A stretch of 64,000 nt of DNA from positions 186,001 to 250,000 of the forward strand of contig CAWHXG010000004.1 in assembly GCA_963833235.1 (NCBI GenBank), in the 5' to 3' direction. A program made the translations under genes and the position numbers. Below are positions 34,015 to 44,930 of the stretch, one piece after another; position 1 is the first letter of the stretch; the number at the start of each line of letters is the position of its first letter. The notes under the pieces were generated by a model that saw only the letters and a list, made by a program, of their open reading frames with translations, made no database searches and had not been told where the DNA came from. Source of the stretch: CAWHXG01 sp963833235. GTDB taxonomy: Bacteria > Pseudomonadota > Alphaproteobacteria > Rhodobacterales > Rhodobacteraceae.

Positions 34015-34527
34015 GTGTTTCGCTTGGAGCAGGAGAAGGCCGGCGACTATTGGGAGGTCGAGGCGCTGTACGACCTGTGCTTCGCGCCCGGGCGCGAGGC
34101 ACTGTCGTCCTACCGGCTGCGTGACGGCGTGCCGCCGGTGGCCGGCCTGAGCCATGTGGCGCGCGACGGGAGCGGCATCCTGGCGGGTGCCATCCGGGTC
34201 TGGCCGGTGGAGGCGGGAGGCCAGCCGGCCCTGCTGCTGGGACCGATCGCGGTGCATCCCACCCGGCAGGGCGAGGGATTGGGCGGCCTGATGATCCGCG
34301 AAAGCCTGCAGGCGGCGCGGGAGCGAGGCTGGTCGCGGGCGATGCTGGTGGGCGACGCGCCCTACTACGCGCGGTTCGGCTTTTCGCGGCTGGAGGGCGT
34401 GGCGATGCCCCCGCCCACGAACCCCGAGCGGGTGCTGGGAACGGAGCTGACCCCCGGAGCCTGGGCGGGAGTGACGGGCGCCGTGACCCGGGCGCTGACC
34501 GAGAGCGCCGGCGCCGCCGCCGGCTGA
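34015..34527 (+). CDS. GNAT-family N-acetyltransferase
   Basis: 170 residues. The acetyl-CoA loop is in PIAVHPTRQGEGLGGLMIRE (family Q/RxxGxG/A), with VGDAPYYARFGFSRLEG further on, typical of the YhbS-like predicted acetyltransferases. The start is GTG at 34015 with GGGAGC upstream, and no ATG gives this N-terminus. Acceptor unknown. Convergent with ptsP. Confidence 0.87.
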   Translation: MFRLEQEKAGDYWEVEALYDLCFAPGREALSSYRLRDGVPPVAGLSHVARDGSGILAGAIRVWPVEAGGQPALLLGPIAVHPTRQGEGLGGLMIRESLQAARERGWSRAMLVGDAPYYARFGFSRLEGVAMPPPTNPERVLGTELTPGAWAGVTGAVTRALTESAGAAAG

Positions 34528-34672
34528 GGACGAGCCGGGCGCGATCGCGAAGGTTTTGGGGGCACGGCCGGGGCACAGTAGCAGGGTACCGCCAAGCGTT
34601 GCGCAGGAAACTTCATGCGGCAATTGGGGCGTCGGCCGCGGGGCAGGGAACCCCGCGACCTCGGCCGGGGCT

Positions 34673-36925
34673 TCATGCCACCCAATCCGCGCGGCGCAGA
34701 TGGTCCATCACCGCCTCGCGGACCGATTGCGCGCCGCTGGCACGCGCCTCCTCGATCACCTCCCGGACCGCGCCGAGGTCGCTGCGCCGTAGCATGTGCT
34801 TGACCGGGCCGATCGAGGCCGGGCGCATCGACAGCGCGCGCAACCCCATCGCCGCCAGGCACAGCGCCTCTACCGGCCGCCCCGCATCCTCGCCACAGAA
34901 GCTCAGCGGTGTATCGGTTTCGGCACAGCGCCGCACGATCAGCTCGATGATCCCGAGAAAGCTGACATTCAGCGTGTCGTAGCGGCGGCGCACGCGCTCG
35001 TTCTCGCGATCCGCTGCGAAGAAGAACTGCTTGAGGTCGTTGCCGCCGATGGAGATGAAATCGGCCATCTCGAAGAACTTCCGGGGCGCGAAGGCGAGGC
35101 TTGGCGTCTCCAGCATCGCGCCGATCCGCACGCTTTCGGGCAGCCGCCGGTCCTGTCGCGCCTCGCGGTCCAATTCGTCCAGCAGGTGCTGGCGGGCGCG
35201 GGTGAACTCCTCCATCTGCGCGACGAACGGGAACATCACGTACAGCGGCCGCCCGTCGGCGGCGCGGATCAGTGCCTGAAGCTGCATGCGCATCACCCCG
35301 GCCTTGTCGAGGCCGACCCGGATCGCCCGCCAGCCAAGCGCCGGGTTCGGCTCTTCGGTGGGCTTCATGTAGGGCAGCACCTTGTCGGACCCGATGTCCA
35401 GTGTGCGGAAGACTACGGGCTTCGGGCCAGCCGCCTTCATCACCCGGGCATAGATCTGCGCCAGTTCGCCGCGCTTGGGCATCTTGTTGCGGATGAGGAA
35501 CTGCAGCTCGGTGCGGAAAAGGCCCACGCCCTCGGCGCCGGACCCTTCCAGGCTGGGCAGGTCGGCCATCAGGCCCGCGTTCATGTCGAGCCGCACGACG
35601 CTGCCGCACAGCGTTTCCGCCGGCACATCGCGTATCGAGGCATAGCGTTCCTGCGCCTTCGCCTGCATGGCGAGCTTGTCGCGGAAGGCGGCGGCGACGT
35701 TTTCGGACGGGCGAAGATGCACCACGCCCTCGTCGCCGTCCACGAGGATGGCGTCGCCGTTCAGTGCCTCGGTGGTGATGCCCGCGGCATTGATGACGAG
35801 CGGGATCGCCCAGGCGCGGGCGATGATGGTGGCGTGGCTGCCCACCGCGCCCTCTTCCAGCACGACGCCCTTCAGCGAGCGGCCGTATTCCAGCAGGTCG
35901 CCCGGGCCGATGTTGCGCGCCACCAGGATCGCGTCGTCGGGGCGTTCGGCGCCGGTTTCGCGGCCCTGGCCGGTCAGCATCCGCAGAAGCCGGTTCGACA
36001 GGTCATTGAGATCCTGCAGGCGCTCGCGCAGATAGGCATCGGGCACTCTGTCGAGCCGGCCGCGGGCCAGCGACTGCTCCTTCTCGACGGCCGCCTCGGC
36101 GGAAAGCCCGCGATCGATATCCGCCTCCATCCGGGTCATCCAGCCCTTGGAATTGGCGAACATGCGGTAGGCCTCGAGCACCTGACGCTGGTCGGTTTCG
36201 GTCGGCAAGGCCTGCGCCAGCATTTCGTCGACCGACACGCGCAGCCGGTCGATGGCGTCGCGCAGGCGGCCGCGCTCGACGTCGGGATCGTCGCCAAAGG
36301 GCCGGGTGACGACAACGCGGGGATCGTGCAGGAAGACGCGACCCTGCGCGCTGCCCTCCTGCCCGGTGCCGCCGCGATACATGGCCGGGCGCTTGTGCAG
36401 CGGCGAAAGCGCATCGCCCTCGCCGAGGAAGGCGCCGAGCTCTGTCATCTCGGCGAGGACCATCGCCACGACTTCCAGCGCATAAACCTCGTCGTCGGAA
36501 TACCGCCGTGCATCGCGGGACTGCACCACCAGCACGCCCAGCCGCTGCCCAAGCCGCTGGATCGGGATGCCGAGGAAGCTGGAATACACCTCTTCCCCGG
36601 TCTCTGGCATGAAGCGGAACCCCGGCTGCGCCGGCGCGTCCCGCGTGTTGATGGGGCGCGACGTGCGGGCGACGCGGCCCACCAGTCCCTCGCCGAGCCG
36701 CATCCGGGTCTGATGGACGGCCTCGGCCTTCAATCCCTCGGTGGCGCAAAGCTCCAGGGTTTCGGCATCACGGAAGAGATAGATCGAGCAGACCTCCGTC
36801 CCCATGCTGTCGGCGATGAGGCTGGTGATCCTGTCGAGCCGTTCCTGCCCCGCACCGCCATCGGCCAGCGCTTCGCGCAGGCGGCCCAGAAGCTTGCGGC
36901 TTTCGCTTTCGGTGTTCTGCAGCAT
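34673..36925 (-). CDS. ptsP: PTS Ntr enzyme I, PtsP
   Basis: 750 residues. An N-terminal GAF domain (about 20-150) is followed by the enzyme I modules: the HPr-binding and phosphohistidine domain with the active His in GAVGSHATIIARAWAIP, then the PEP-binding barrel with LFRTELQFLIRNKMP, VFRTLDIGSDKVLPY, ISIGGNDLKQFFFAADREN and SFCGEDAGRP. It transfers phosphate from PEP to NPr (PtsO) and EIIA-Ntr, linking nitrogen and carbon status, not sugar import. It lies downstream of lysC on the same strand, a linkage known in alphaproteobacteria, with 284 bases between. Confidence 0.96.
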   Translation of the reverse strand: MLQNTESESRKLLGRLREALADGGAGQERLDRITSLIADSMGTEVCSIYLFRDAETLELCATEGLKAEAVHQTRMRLGEGLVGRVARTSRPINTRDAPAQPGFRFMPETGEEVYSSFLGIPIQRLGQRLGVLVVQSRDARRYSDDEVYALEVVAMVLAEMTELGAFLGEGDALSPLHKRPAMYRGGTGQEGSAQGRVFLHDPRVVVTRPFGDDPDVERGRLRDAIDRLRVSVDEMLAQALPTETDQRQVLEAYRMFANSKGWMTRMEADIDRGLSAEAAVEKEQSLARGRLDRVPDAYLRERLQDLNDLSNRLLRMLTGQGRETGAERPDDAILVARNIGPGDLLEYGRSLKGVVLEEGAVGSHATIIARAWAIPLVINAAGITTEALNGDAILVDGDEGVVHLRPSENVAAAFRDKLAMQAKAQERYASIRDVPAETLCGSVVRLDMNAGLMADLPSLEGSGAEGVGLFRTELQFLIRNKMPKRGELAQIYARVMKAAGPKPVVFRTLDIGSDKVLPYMKPTEEPNPALGWRAIRVGLDKAGVMRMQLQALIRAADGRPLYVMFPFVAQMEEFTRARQHLLDELDREARQDRRLPESVRIGAMLETPSLAFAPRKFFEMADFISIGGNDLKQFFFAADRENERVRRRYDTLNVSFLGIIELIVRRCAETDTPLSFCGEDAGRPVEALCLAAMGLRALSMRPASIGPVKHMLRRSDLGAVREVIEEARASGAQSVREAVMDHLRRADWVA

Positions 36926-37209
36926 CTGGTCCTTTCGGGTGCGGGCACGCCCCCGGTGGACAGGTATAGCCGGAGCAGGGCCGTTTGGGGAGCCAGGATG
37001 CGCAGGACGTGCTTAATGGCTGTGCGTCTGCCTGCATTGTGGCTTGATCCGCTTGATCCCATGGAGTGATGCGGCGGTGCATCGGTGGCCGGCGCAACCC
37101 GGTCAGCGCCTGTCGTTCGCGGTCGGCGGTAAGGGCCGATGCCCGGGCGTGCCGGAAGGCTGCTGCTGGGATGGCCCTTGCCGCGCCGTACAGCGCCGCG
37201 GCCTGCGGA

Positions 37210-38445
<1,236 letters not shown>

Positions 38446-38573
38446 GGGTTAGGCGGTCTCGTGCGAGGAATGCGTTGTGGGTCGAAAGCGGCGCCGTGTC
38501 TCTTACGGGGGGCCGCGGGCCGGCACAAGGGCGGGTGCGGCCCCTGGGCCGCAGTGGGGAACGTGCGCCGCGC

Positions 38574-39014
38574 TCAGTTGGACCGGCGCGGCGGAGCCGG
38601 GGGCAGGGGCAGGACCGGCACACCCTCGGCCAGAAGCGCGCGGGCATCGGCAATGGCGGCGCGCCCGTGGATCGTGCGGGCCGGGGCCTCGCCGGCGTGA
38701 ATGCGCCGGGCCTCTTGCACGAAGCGGTCGCCCACGTCCTCGGACCGAGGCGGCGCCTGCGGTGTCGGCGTCGCGTGCGCCGCATCGCCCTGTTTGCCTG
38801 GGGCCACGGAATTACCGGCCGGTGCCGGCGGGGCGGGCGGGGCCGGGCTGCCCCGCGACACGCCGGGCGCCATCAGCGCCTTGCGAATGTCGGCGCTGCC
38901 GCAATCGGGGCAGGCGAGATGCCCTGTGCCGGCGACCTGATCGAAGGTATCGGCGGATTTGAACCAGCTGTCGAAGCGGTGATCCGCCGGGCAGGTCAGG
39001 GTGTACCGGATCAT
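38574..39014 (-). CDS. DUF1178 family protein
   Basis: 146 residues. MIRYTLTCPADHRFDSWFKS is the family start, with one Cys, and LACPDCGSADIRKALMAPGV gives the second half of a likely zinc ribbon. A Pro/Ala-rich linker separates it from a helical C-terminal part (DVGDRFVQEARRIHAGEAPAR, then IHGRA). Function unknown; widespread in alphaproteobacteria. Divergent from the peroxidase gene. Confidence 0.92.
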   Translation of the reverse strand: MIRYTLTCPADHRFDSWFKSADTFDQVAGTGHLACPDCGSADIRKALMAPGVSRGSPAPPAPPAPAGNSVAPGKQGDAAHATPTPQAPPRSEDVGDRFVQEARRIHAGEAPARTIHGRAAIADARALLAEGVPVLPLPPAPPRRSN

Positions 39015-39116
39015 CGGGTCTCCGTTCTCAATGGGCCGATACTAATAGGATACGGCAACAACGGTGAATAAAACGCGCCCAACCCTTTGTGATCGCCTCG
39101 GGTTGCCCGGCCTTCG

Positions 39117-39144
39117 TTGATCTGGCCCGCGGACGGAGTATTTC
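39117..39144 (+). promoter_or_regulatory. Possible promoter of the peroxidase-deacetylase pair
   Basis: TTGATC at 39117-39122, 16 bases, TATTTC at 39139-39144. The predicted start lies near 39151, with a GGAGG ribosome-binding site at about 39157-39161 ahead of the ATG at 39169. Confidence 0.4.
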
Positions 39145-39168
39145 TACCCGGTCTCTGGAGGTACACCC

Positions 39169-39693
39169 ATGTTTCGAAGACTTGCCCTGCTCGCCGCCCT
39201 CGCCGTTGCACCGGGGCTTGCCTTTGCGGCACAACCGTTCGTCTTCCCATCCATCGACGGCGGAACCCTGTCTTTGGGCGATTATGCCGGCCAGCCAGTC
39301 CTGGTGGTCAACACCGCCTCGTTCTGTGCCTTTACCCCGCAATACGAGGCGCTGCAGGCTCTGCAGGATGCCTATGAGGATCGGGGCCTGGTGGTGTTGG
39401 CGGTGCCCTCGGACGATTTTGGCCAAGAGAAGGACAGCGCCGCCGAGGTTGCAGAATTTTGCGAGCTGACCTTCGGCCTGGACCTGCCGATGACCGACAT
39501 CACCCACGTCAAGGGGCCGGAGGCACATGCGTTCTACCGGTGGCTGCGCGAGGAAATCGGCTTTGTTCCGCGCTGGAACTTCAACAAGGTCCTACTGGAT
39601 GGCGACGGCGCGGTGACGGGCACCTGGGGGTCGCGGACTGACCCGGCGGGGCCGCAGATCACGGGGGCCATCGACGCTCTGTTGACCCGGTGA
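39169..39693 (+). CDS. Periplasmic glutathione peroxidase-family protein
   Basis: 174 residues. The signal peptide (MFRRLALLAALAVAPGLAFA) predicts export. The peroxidatic cysteine is in VNTASFCAFTPQYEALQ, aligned with the family VNVASxCGxTxQY, and the Trp of the catalytic group in RWNFNKVLLDGDG. The usual NQFGxQEP stretch is altered to SDDFGQEKD, so the Gln is not at its normal place; this and the location suggest a thioredoxin-type thiol peroxidase rather than a GSH enzyme. GGAGG precedes the ATG. Confidence 0.88.
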   Translation: MFRRLALLAALAVAPGLAFAAQPFVFPSIDGGTLSLGDYAGQPVLVVNTASFCAFTPQYEALQALQDAYEDRGLVVLAVPSDDFGQEKDSAAEVAEFCELTFGLDLPMTDITHVKGPEAHAFYRWLREEIGFVPRWNFNKVLLDGDGAVTGTWGSRTDPAGPQITGAIDALLTR

Positions 39694-40829
39694 CGGGCAG
39701 CGCGGCGCCACAGCGCGCCGCTGTGTCGCCCGGCCCCGTTTTCATCGGCTCCGAGATATACCGCCGGTCGTCCTATGGCGGGGCGCATCCGCTGCGGGTG
39801 CCGCGCGTGTCCACCGTGATCGACTTGGCGCGCGCGATGAACTGGCTGCCCGCAGAGCGCTACCGCACCAGTCCGCGCGCTCGTCCGGGCGCATTGGAGA
39901 TCTGGCACACGGGCGCCTACATCGCCGCCCTCGTCGCCGCGGAACGGGAGCAGGCTGTGACCGACGAGGTCCGCGCCCGCCACCATTTGGGCACCGCATC
40001 AAATCCGGTCTATCCGGAGGTCTATCGCCGCCCCGCCACGGCCGCCGGCGCGGCGTTCCTCGCCGCCTCGCTTCTACGCGACGGCGGCGTCGTTCACAGC
40101 CCCGGGGGCGGCACGCATCACGGCATGCCGGATCGCGCCAATGGCTTTTGCTACCTCAACGACCCGGTGCTGGCGATCCTGGCCCTGCGGGCGCAGGGGG
40201 TGGAGCGGGTGGCCTACATCGATATCGACGCGCATCATCCCGACGGGGTGGAGCATGCCTTCGCGCAGGACCCGCGGGTGGCGCTGGTCTCGATGCACGA
40301 AGAGGGGCGCTGGCCAAGGACGGGGGCGCTGACCGATCGCGGCGCCGGCAACGTCTGGAACCTGCCGGTGCCCGCTGGACTGAACGACGACGAGGCAGCA
40401 ATGATCCTCGACGTCTTGATCCTGCCGGTCGTTGCGGCCCACCGTCCGCAAGCGATCATCCTGCAATGCGGGGCCGATGCGCTGGAGGAAGATCCGCTGT
40501 CGCGCCTGTCGCTGTCGAACAACGTCCATGTCTCGGTCGTCGCGGCGCTGCGCCCGCTTTCGCCCCGGTTCCTGGTGCTCGGTGGCGGGGGCTACAACCC
40601 TTGGTCGGTGGGGCGGGCCTGGACGCGCATCTGGGCGCAGCTCTGCGGCGCCGAGGTGCCGGACACTCTGCCGCCGAAGGCCGAGGCGATCCTGCGGGCG
40701 CTGCGCTGGACGGGGCACAGCCGGGCGCGCAACGTGCCGGAGGCGATGTTCACGACGCTTGCCGATGCGCCGCGCAACGGGCCGATCCGCCAGGAGGTTC
40801 GCGGTAGAGTGAAGGCGCTTATGGCCTGA
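39690..40829 (+). CDS. Histone deacetylase-family hydrolase (AcuC/acetylpolyamine amidohydrolase-like)
   Basis: 379 residues. The class I/II deacetylase fold is clear: GGGTHHGMPDRANGFCYLND (His-His dyad), YIDIDAHHPDGVEHAF (Asp and His zinc ligands), QCGADALEEDPLSRLSLS (third ligand Asp) and GGGGYNP (transition-state Tyr). Bacterial members deacetylate acetoin-pathway enzymes, polyamines or other acyl-lysines; the substrate here is unknown. The start is a GTG overlapping the peroxidase stop by four bases, so the two are translated together. Confidence 0.92.
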   Translation: MTGSAAPQRAAVSPGPVFIGSEIYRRSSYGGAHPLRVPRVSTVIDLARAMNWLPAERYRTSPRARPGALEIWHTGAYIAALVAAEREQAVTDEVRARHHLGTASNPVYPEVYRRPATAAGAAFLAASLLRDGGVVHSPGGGTHHGMPDRANGFCYLNDPVLAILALRAQGVERVAYIDIDAHHPDGVEHAFAQDPRVALVSMHEEGRWPRTGALTDRGAGNVWNLPVPAGLNDDEAAMILDVLILPVVAAHRPQAIILQCGADALEEDPLSRLSLSNNVHVSVVAALRPLSPRFLVLGGGGYNPWSVGRAWTRIWAQLCGAEVPDTLPPKAEAILRALRWTGHSRARNVPEAMFTTLADAPRNGPIRQEVRGRVKALMA

Positions 40830-40990
40830 GAAACTCCATACAGGGCGCAGGAGGCGGCGGAGAAGTCGAGGCGAAGGCGCGGGAGGACAGCGCCGCCGAC
40901 AATGGTCCGGCCTTTCCACCGCGCCGGCAGTAGGGCACGCAAAAGGCCGGCTCCTGATCTATCGAAGCCTCTCGGATGCATGCGAATGGA

Positions 40991-41064
40991 TGGAGGCGAG
41001 TAGGAGAATCGAACTCCTGTGCACGGATTTGCAATCCGCTGCGTAACCACTCCGCCAACTCGCC
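40991..41064 (-). tRNA. tRNA-Cys (GCA)
   Basis: 74 nt on the minus strand including an encoded CCA. Acceptor stem GGCGAGT/ACTCGCC with discriminator T, anticodon stem GGATT/AATCC with loop TTGCAAA giving anticodon GCA, and T-arm AGGAGTTCGATTCTCCT. U73 and GCA are both cysteine identity elements. Confidence 0.97.
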
Positions 41065-41077
41065 GGAAGATCACGTT

Positions 41078-41106
41078 CCGCTACCTTGCTTGGGCGCGGT
41101 TCGCAA
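41078..41106 (-). promoter_or_regulatory. Promoter of tRNA-Cys
   Basis: Minus strand: TTGCGA (41106-41101), 17-base spacer, TAGCGG (41083-41078). The transcript would start a few bases before the tRNA 5' end, as expected for a tRNA gene. Confidence 0.55.
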
Positions 41107-41296
41107 GCTCTGCTCGCGTTCCTTGGCGGTTTCTGCTGCACGCGCCGCAAGGAGGATCGTTGGCCGCGCTCCGCCATCGAGTTCCGGCATGCCACAACCG
41201 TGCGACCGCTTACTCCGATTTCGGCGACGTGCCATTGCCCGGCCCTGATCCGTATGTCATGTGACCTCAACCCAACTAGACGAACGAGTTTAGTGC

Positions 41297-41950
41297 ATGC
41301 CAGATTACGCCCGCCGCCGGACGACCATGGTCGACACGCAGGTGCGCCCGTCGGACGTTACGAAGTTTCCCATCATCGAGGCAATGCTCTCCGTCCCGCG
41401 CGAGGCCTACGTGCCCGCCAGCCTGACCGAGGCTGCCTATATTGGCGAGAACGTGCCCCTGGCGCCCGGCCGCGTGCTGCTGGAGCCGCGCACCTTCGCA
41501 AAGATGCTGGATGCGCTCTCCATCGGCGGCGGCGATCTGATGCTGCACCTGGGATGCGGCCTGGGCTACGGCGCGGCGGTTGCGGCGCGCTTTGCCGAGG
41601 CGGTGGTCGCGGTGGAGGACGATGCCGACATGGCCCGCGAGGCCGAGGCGACGCTCGCCGAGCAGGGGGCCGACAACGTCGCGGTCGTGCACAACCCCTT
41701 GACGGAGGGCGCCGCCAGCCTTGGACCCTACGACGTGATCCTGATCGAGGGCGCCATCGAGGCACTGCCTGATGCAATCGCATCACAGTTGAAGGATGGC
41801 GGGCGCATTGCGGCGCTCTTTGCCGAGGGCGCGCTTGGCGTCGTGCGGATCGGCTATAAGGTAGACGGGGCGATTTCCTGGCGTTTCGCGTTCAATGCCG
41901 GCGCCCCGGTGCTGCCGGGGTTCGCGCGACGCACCGCCTTCGCCTTCTGA
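41297..41950 (+). CDS. Protein-L-isoaspartate O-methyltransferase-family protein
   Basis: 217 residues. The N-terminus MPDYARRRTTMVDTQVRPSD is the one found in alphaproteobacterial PIMT-like proteins next to tolC. SAM motif I reads LMLHLGCGLGYGAAVAARFA, and LEPRTFAKMLDAL corresponds to the PIMT substrate loop (ISxPxxVAxM in true PIMT), which is altered, so genuine isoaspartyl repair is uncertain. It lies 46 bases upstream of the tolC-like gene on the same strand. Confidence 0.87.
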   Translation: MPDYARRRTTMVDTQVRPSDVTKFPIIEAMLSVPREAYVPASLTEAAYIGENVPLAPGRVLLEPRTFAKMLDALSIGGGDLMLHLGCGLGYGAAVAARFAEAVVAVEDDADMAREAEATLAEQGADNVAVVHNPLTEGAASLGPYDVILIEGAIEALPDAIASQLKDGGRIAALFAEGALGVVRIGYKVDGAISWRFAFNAGAPVLPGFARRTAFAF

Positions 41951-41996
41951 GGTGAAAAGCCCGGGACAGGGCCAATCGAGGAGAGACGGGCAGGTC

Positions 41997-43406
41997 ATGG
42001 GCAGGAAAACAAGAGGCGCGACGCTGTTCGCGCTGGCTATGGGGTGGTGTTTCGCGGCGGGCGGTCCTGCGGCAGGCCAGACGCTGGCTGATACGCTGGC
42101 CACGGCGTACAACAACAGCAATCTGCTGGCGCAGAACCGGGCCGTCCTGCGTGCCGCCGACGAGGACGTGGCGACGGCGGTCGCCGCCCTGCGCCCGACG
42201 CTGGATTACAGCCTCAGCCGCGATTGGGGCTTTCGCGACGAAGACAGCGTCCAAATCGACAACGACACGGTCAGCAACACGCTGTCGCTGACCTCCGACC
42301 TCACGCTCTTTGAATTCGGCCGCAACCGGCTTGCCATCGAGGCGGCCAAGGAGGCCGTGCTGGCGGCACGGCAATCGCTGCGTGCCGAAGAGCAGGGCGT
42401 GCTCTTCGATGCCGTCGAGGCCTACGTGGAGGTGCGGCGCGCGCTCGAATTCGTGGATCTCCGCCAGAACAACGTCCGGGTGCTGAGCGAGGAGGTGCGG
42501 GCCGCCAACGACCGCTTCGAGGTCGGTGAAGTGACCCGGACCGACGTGGCGCAGGCCGAGAGCCGCCTTGCGCTGGCAGAGTCAAACCTCGCCTCCGCCC
42601 GCGGCGATCTGGAGATCGCGCGGGAGCAGTACAACCTGACCGTCGGCCAGTATCCCCAGGGCCTCGCGGCCCCGCCATCGCTGCCCAACCTGCCGGCGGG
42701 GGCGACGGACGCTCGTGCGATCTCCATGCGGCTGCACCCCAGCATCCTGCAGGCGCAGCGGCTTGTCTCGGTGGCCGAACTCAACGTCGCGCGGGCGGAG
42801 GCGGCAGTGTTGCCCTCGCTCTCGGCCACGGCAAGCGTTGGCTATGCCGATGGGGGGCAGAACGGCGAGCTGGGCGATTTCCGCCGCAGCGGTTCCGTGG
42901 GCATCAACTTGCGTGGGCCGATCTATCGCGGCGGTGCCCTCAATTCGACGTATCGGAGCGCGGTCGCGCAGCGCGACCAGAACCGGGCGAACCTTCTGCA
43001 GACCACGCGGGCCATCTCCGAACAGGTCGGGCGCGCCTGGGCCGTTCTCCAGGTCGCGCGCGCTAGCCTGGCCGCGACCGCCCGCCAGATCGACGCGGCG
43101 CGGATCGCCTTCGAGGGCACCCGCGAGGAGGCGACCCTGGGCGCCCGCACGACGCTGGACGTGCTGAACGCCGAGCAGGAATTGCTGAACGCGCAGGGCG
43201 ACCGGATCGAGGCGAACGCCCGCGAGCAGGTCGCCGTCTACGGGTTGCTTTCGGCGATGGGGCAGCTGACGGTCGACTATCTCGGCCTCGGCGTCGTGGA
43301 ATACGATCCCTCGGTCTACTACAACGCCGTCAGGTCGGCCCCACCGATCACGAGCGAGCGCGGCCTGCAGCTCGACCGAGTTCTGAAAAGCATCGGCCGG
43401 AACTAA
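41997..43406 (+). CDS. TolC-family outer membrane channel protein
   Basis: 469 residues. Signal peptide (to about residue 28, AAGQ), then two OEP repeats. LADTLATAYNNSNLLAQNRAVLRAADE begins repeat 1 and ARAEAAVLPSLSATASVGYADGG is the middle; REEATLGARTTLDVLNAEQELLNAQ is the diagnostic C-terminal helix. It forms the outer-membrane and periplasmic tunnel for type I secretion or RND/ABC efflux; no inner-membrane partner is adjacent. GAGGAGA lies 16-10 bases before the ATG at 41997. A terminator hairpin follows. Confidence 0.95.
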   Translation: MGRKTRGATLFALAMGWCFAAGGPAAGQTLADTLATAYNNSNLLAQNRAVLRAADEDVATAVAALRPTLDYSLSRDWGFRDEDSVQIDNDTVSNTLSLTSDLTLFEFGRNRLAIEAAKEAVLAARQSLRAEEQGVLFDAVEAYVEVRRALEFVDLRQNNVRVLSEEVRAANDRFEVGEVTRTDVAQAESRLALAESNLASARGDLEIAREQYNLTVGQYPQGLAAPPSLPNLPAGATDARAISMRLHPSILQAQRLVSVAELNVARAEAAVLPSLSATASVGYADGGQNGELGDFRRSGSVGINLRGPIYRGGALNSTYRSAVAQRDQNRANLLQTTRAISEQVGRAWAVLQVARASLAATARQIDAARIAFEGTREEATLGARTTLDVLNAEQELLNAQGDRIEANAREQVAVYGLLSAMGQLTVDYLGLGVVEYDPSVYYNAVRSAPPITSERGLQLDRVLKSIGRN

Positions 43407-43407
43407 G

Positions 43408-43423
43408 CCCGCGTTGCGGCGGG
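43408..43423 (+). terminator. Terminator of the tolC-like gene
   Basis: CCCGC/GCGGG stem (43408-43412 with 43419-43423), loop GTTGCG, followed by TCTTGT, immediately after the stop codon and before the convergent cobQ. Confidence 0.45.
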
Positions 43424-43448
43424 TCTTGTGGGCCTGGCGCGCAGCCGT

Positions 43449-44916
43449 TCAGGAGGGCACCGGCGCGGCGAGGCGCAGGATCGCGGCGACGTCCAGATGC
43501 GCCTCGATATGCGTGGCGAGATCGTCGAGCGCCGCCTCGACCCCCGCCTCGTAGTCCAGCGGATCGGGCGTGGCGCCGAGGCGCCGAAGGTAGCTGGCGC
43601 GGAACGCATCAGCCGCGAAGAGGCCGTGCAGGTAGCAGCCGCGGATCCGCCCCGTGGGGTCTTCGGCACCCGCGGGCGCCCCTTCGATCGTAAGCCAGTG
43701 GCGGGCGGTATCGGGGCCCTCCGTCCGGCCCAGGTGGATCTCGTAGCCCTCCACCGGCTCGCCGCTGCCCACCACCACCCCACCCACAAGGGCGCAGCTG
43801 CTTTTCCGGACGCATCACGGTTTCGATGTCGAGATGCCCCAGGCCCGGCGTGCTGCCCGGCGCGCCTTCGAGCCCATCGGGGTCATGCACAGCGCGGCCG
43901 AGCATCTGGAAGCCGCCACAAAGCCCCAGCACATGCCCCCGCCGGCGGACATGGCCGGCGAGATCGACGTCCCAGCCCTGCCGGCGGAAATACGCGAGGT
44001 CCGCCCGTGTGGTCTTGCTGCCGGGGATCAGAACCAGATCCGCGGCGCCAGGCAGGGGGCGGCCGGGCTCGACGATCTCGACGGTCACGCCCGGCTCGGC
44101 CGTCAGCGGATCGAGATCGTCGAAGTTCGCGATCCGCGACAGGCGGGGAACGGCGATGCGCAATCCGCCCGCGGGCCGTGGGCCGCTGCCGCGCAGATCG
44201 AGGATGTCCTCCGCCGGCAGGCGCCATGCTGCATCGAACCAGGGCAGGACGCCAAGGTTCGGCCAACCCGTCCGGCGCACGATCTCGGCGGCGCCATCAT
44301 CGAAGAGGGTGGGGTCGCCGCGGAACTTGTTGATGGCGAAGGCGACGATGCGCGCCCGATCCCGCTTCGGCAAAACGACGTGGGTGCCGACGAGCTGCGC
44401 GATCACCCCGCCGCGGTCGATGTCGCCGACCAGCAGTACGGGAACGCCCGCCGCCTCGGCAAATCCCATGTTAGCGATGTCGCCCTGGCGCAGGTTGATC
44501 TCTGCCGGGCTTCCCGCTCCCTCCACGACGATCAGATCCGCGCCCTGGCCGAGCCGTCCGAAGCTTTGCAGCACGGCCGCCATGAGCCCCGGCTTCGCGC
44601 GCGCATAATCGCGAGCACGCAAGCTGCCCGTACGGCGGCCCTGCACGACGACCTGCGCGCCCACATCCGTTTCGGGTTTGAGCAGCACCGGGTTCATGTC
44701 GACCAGCGGCGCGACCCCGCAGGCTCTGGCCTGCAACGCCTGGGCGCGACCGATCTCGCCGCCATCGGCGGTGACGGCGGCGTTGTTCGACATGTTCTGC
44801 GGCTTGAACGGCCGCACCTCGAGCCCGCGCCGCATGGCCGCCCGGCACAACCCGGCTACGATCAAGCTCTTGCCCACGTTCGAGCCGGCGCCTTGGATCA
44901 TGATGGCTCTGGTCAC
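43449..44916 (-). pseudogene. cobQ: Cobyric acid synthase, frameshifted as sequenced
   Basis: Amidates four side chains of adenosylcobyrinic diamide using glutamine. The N-terminal synthetase domain has IQGAGSNVGKSLIVAGL, the C-terminal glutaminase domain has LGLCGGFQMLG (catalytic Cys). After PEKQLR near 43790 the frame breaks, and the end (GYEIHLGRTE, GRIRGCYLHGLFA with the catalytic His) continues in another frame to the stop at 43449. A one-base change within the CCC-TT run at 43788-43792 restores a 488-residue protein of normal length. Start GTG at 44916 (MTRAIMIQG); the next gene begins 14 bases away on the other strand. Confidence 0.93.
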
Positions 44917-44930
44917 GGCAGGCCGCGGGA

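Noticed and set aside
44917..44930. Cobalamin riboswitch for cobQ
   Set aside because: Only 14 bases separate cobQ from the divergent gene, and no B12-box-like sequence is visible nearby.
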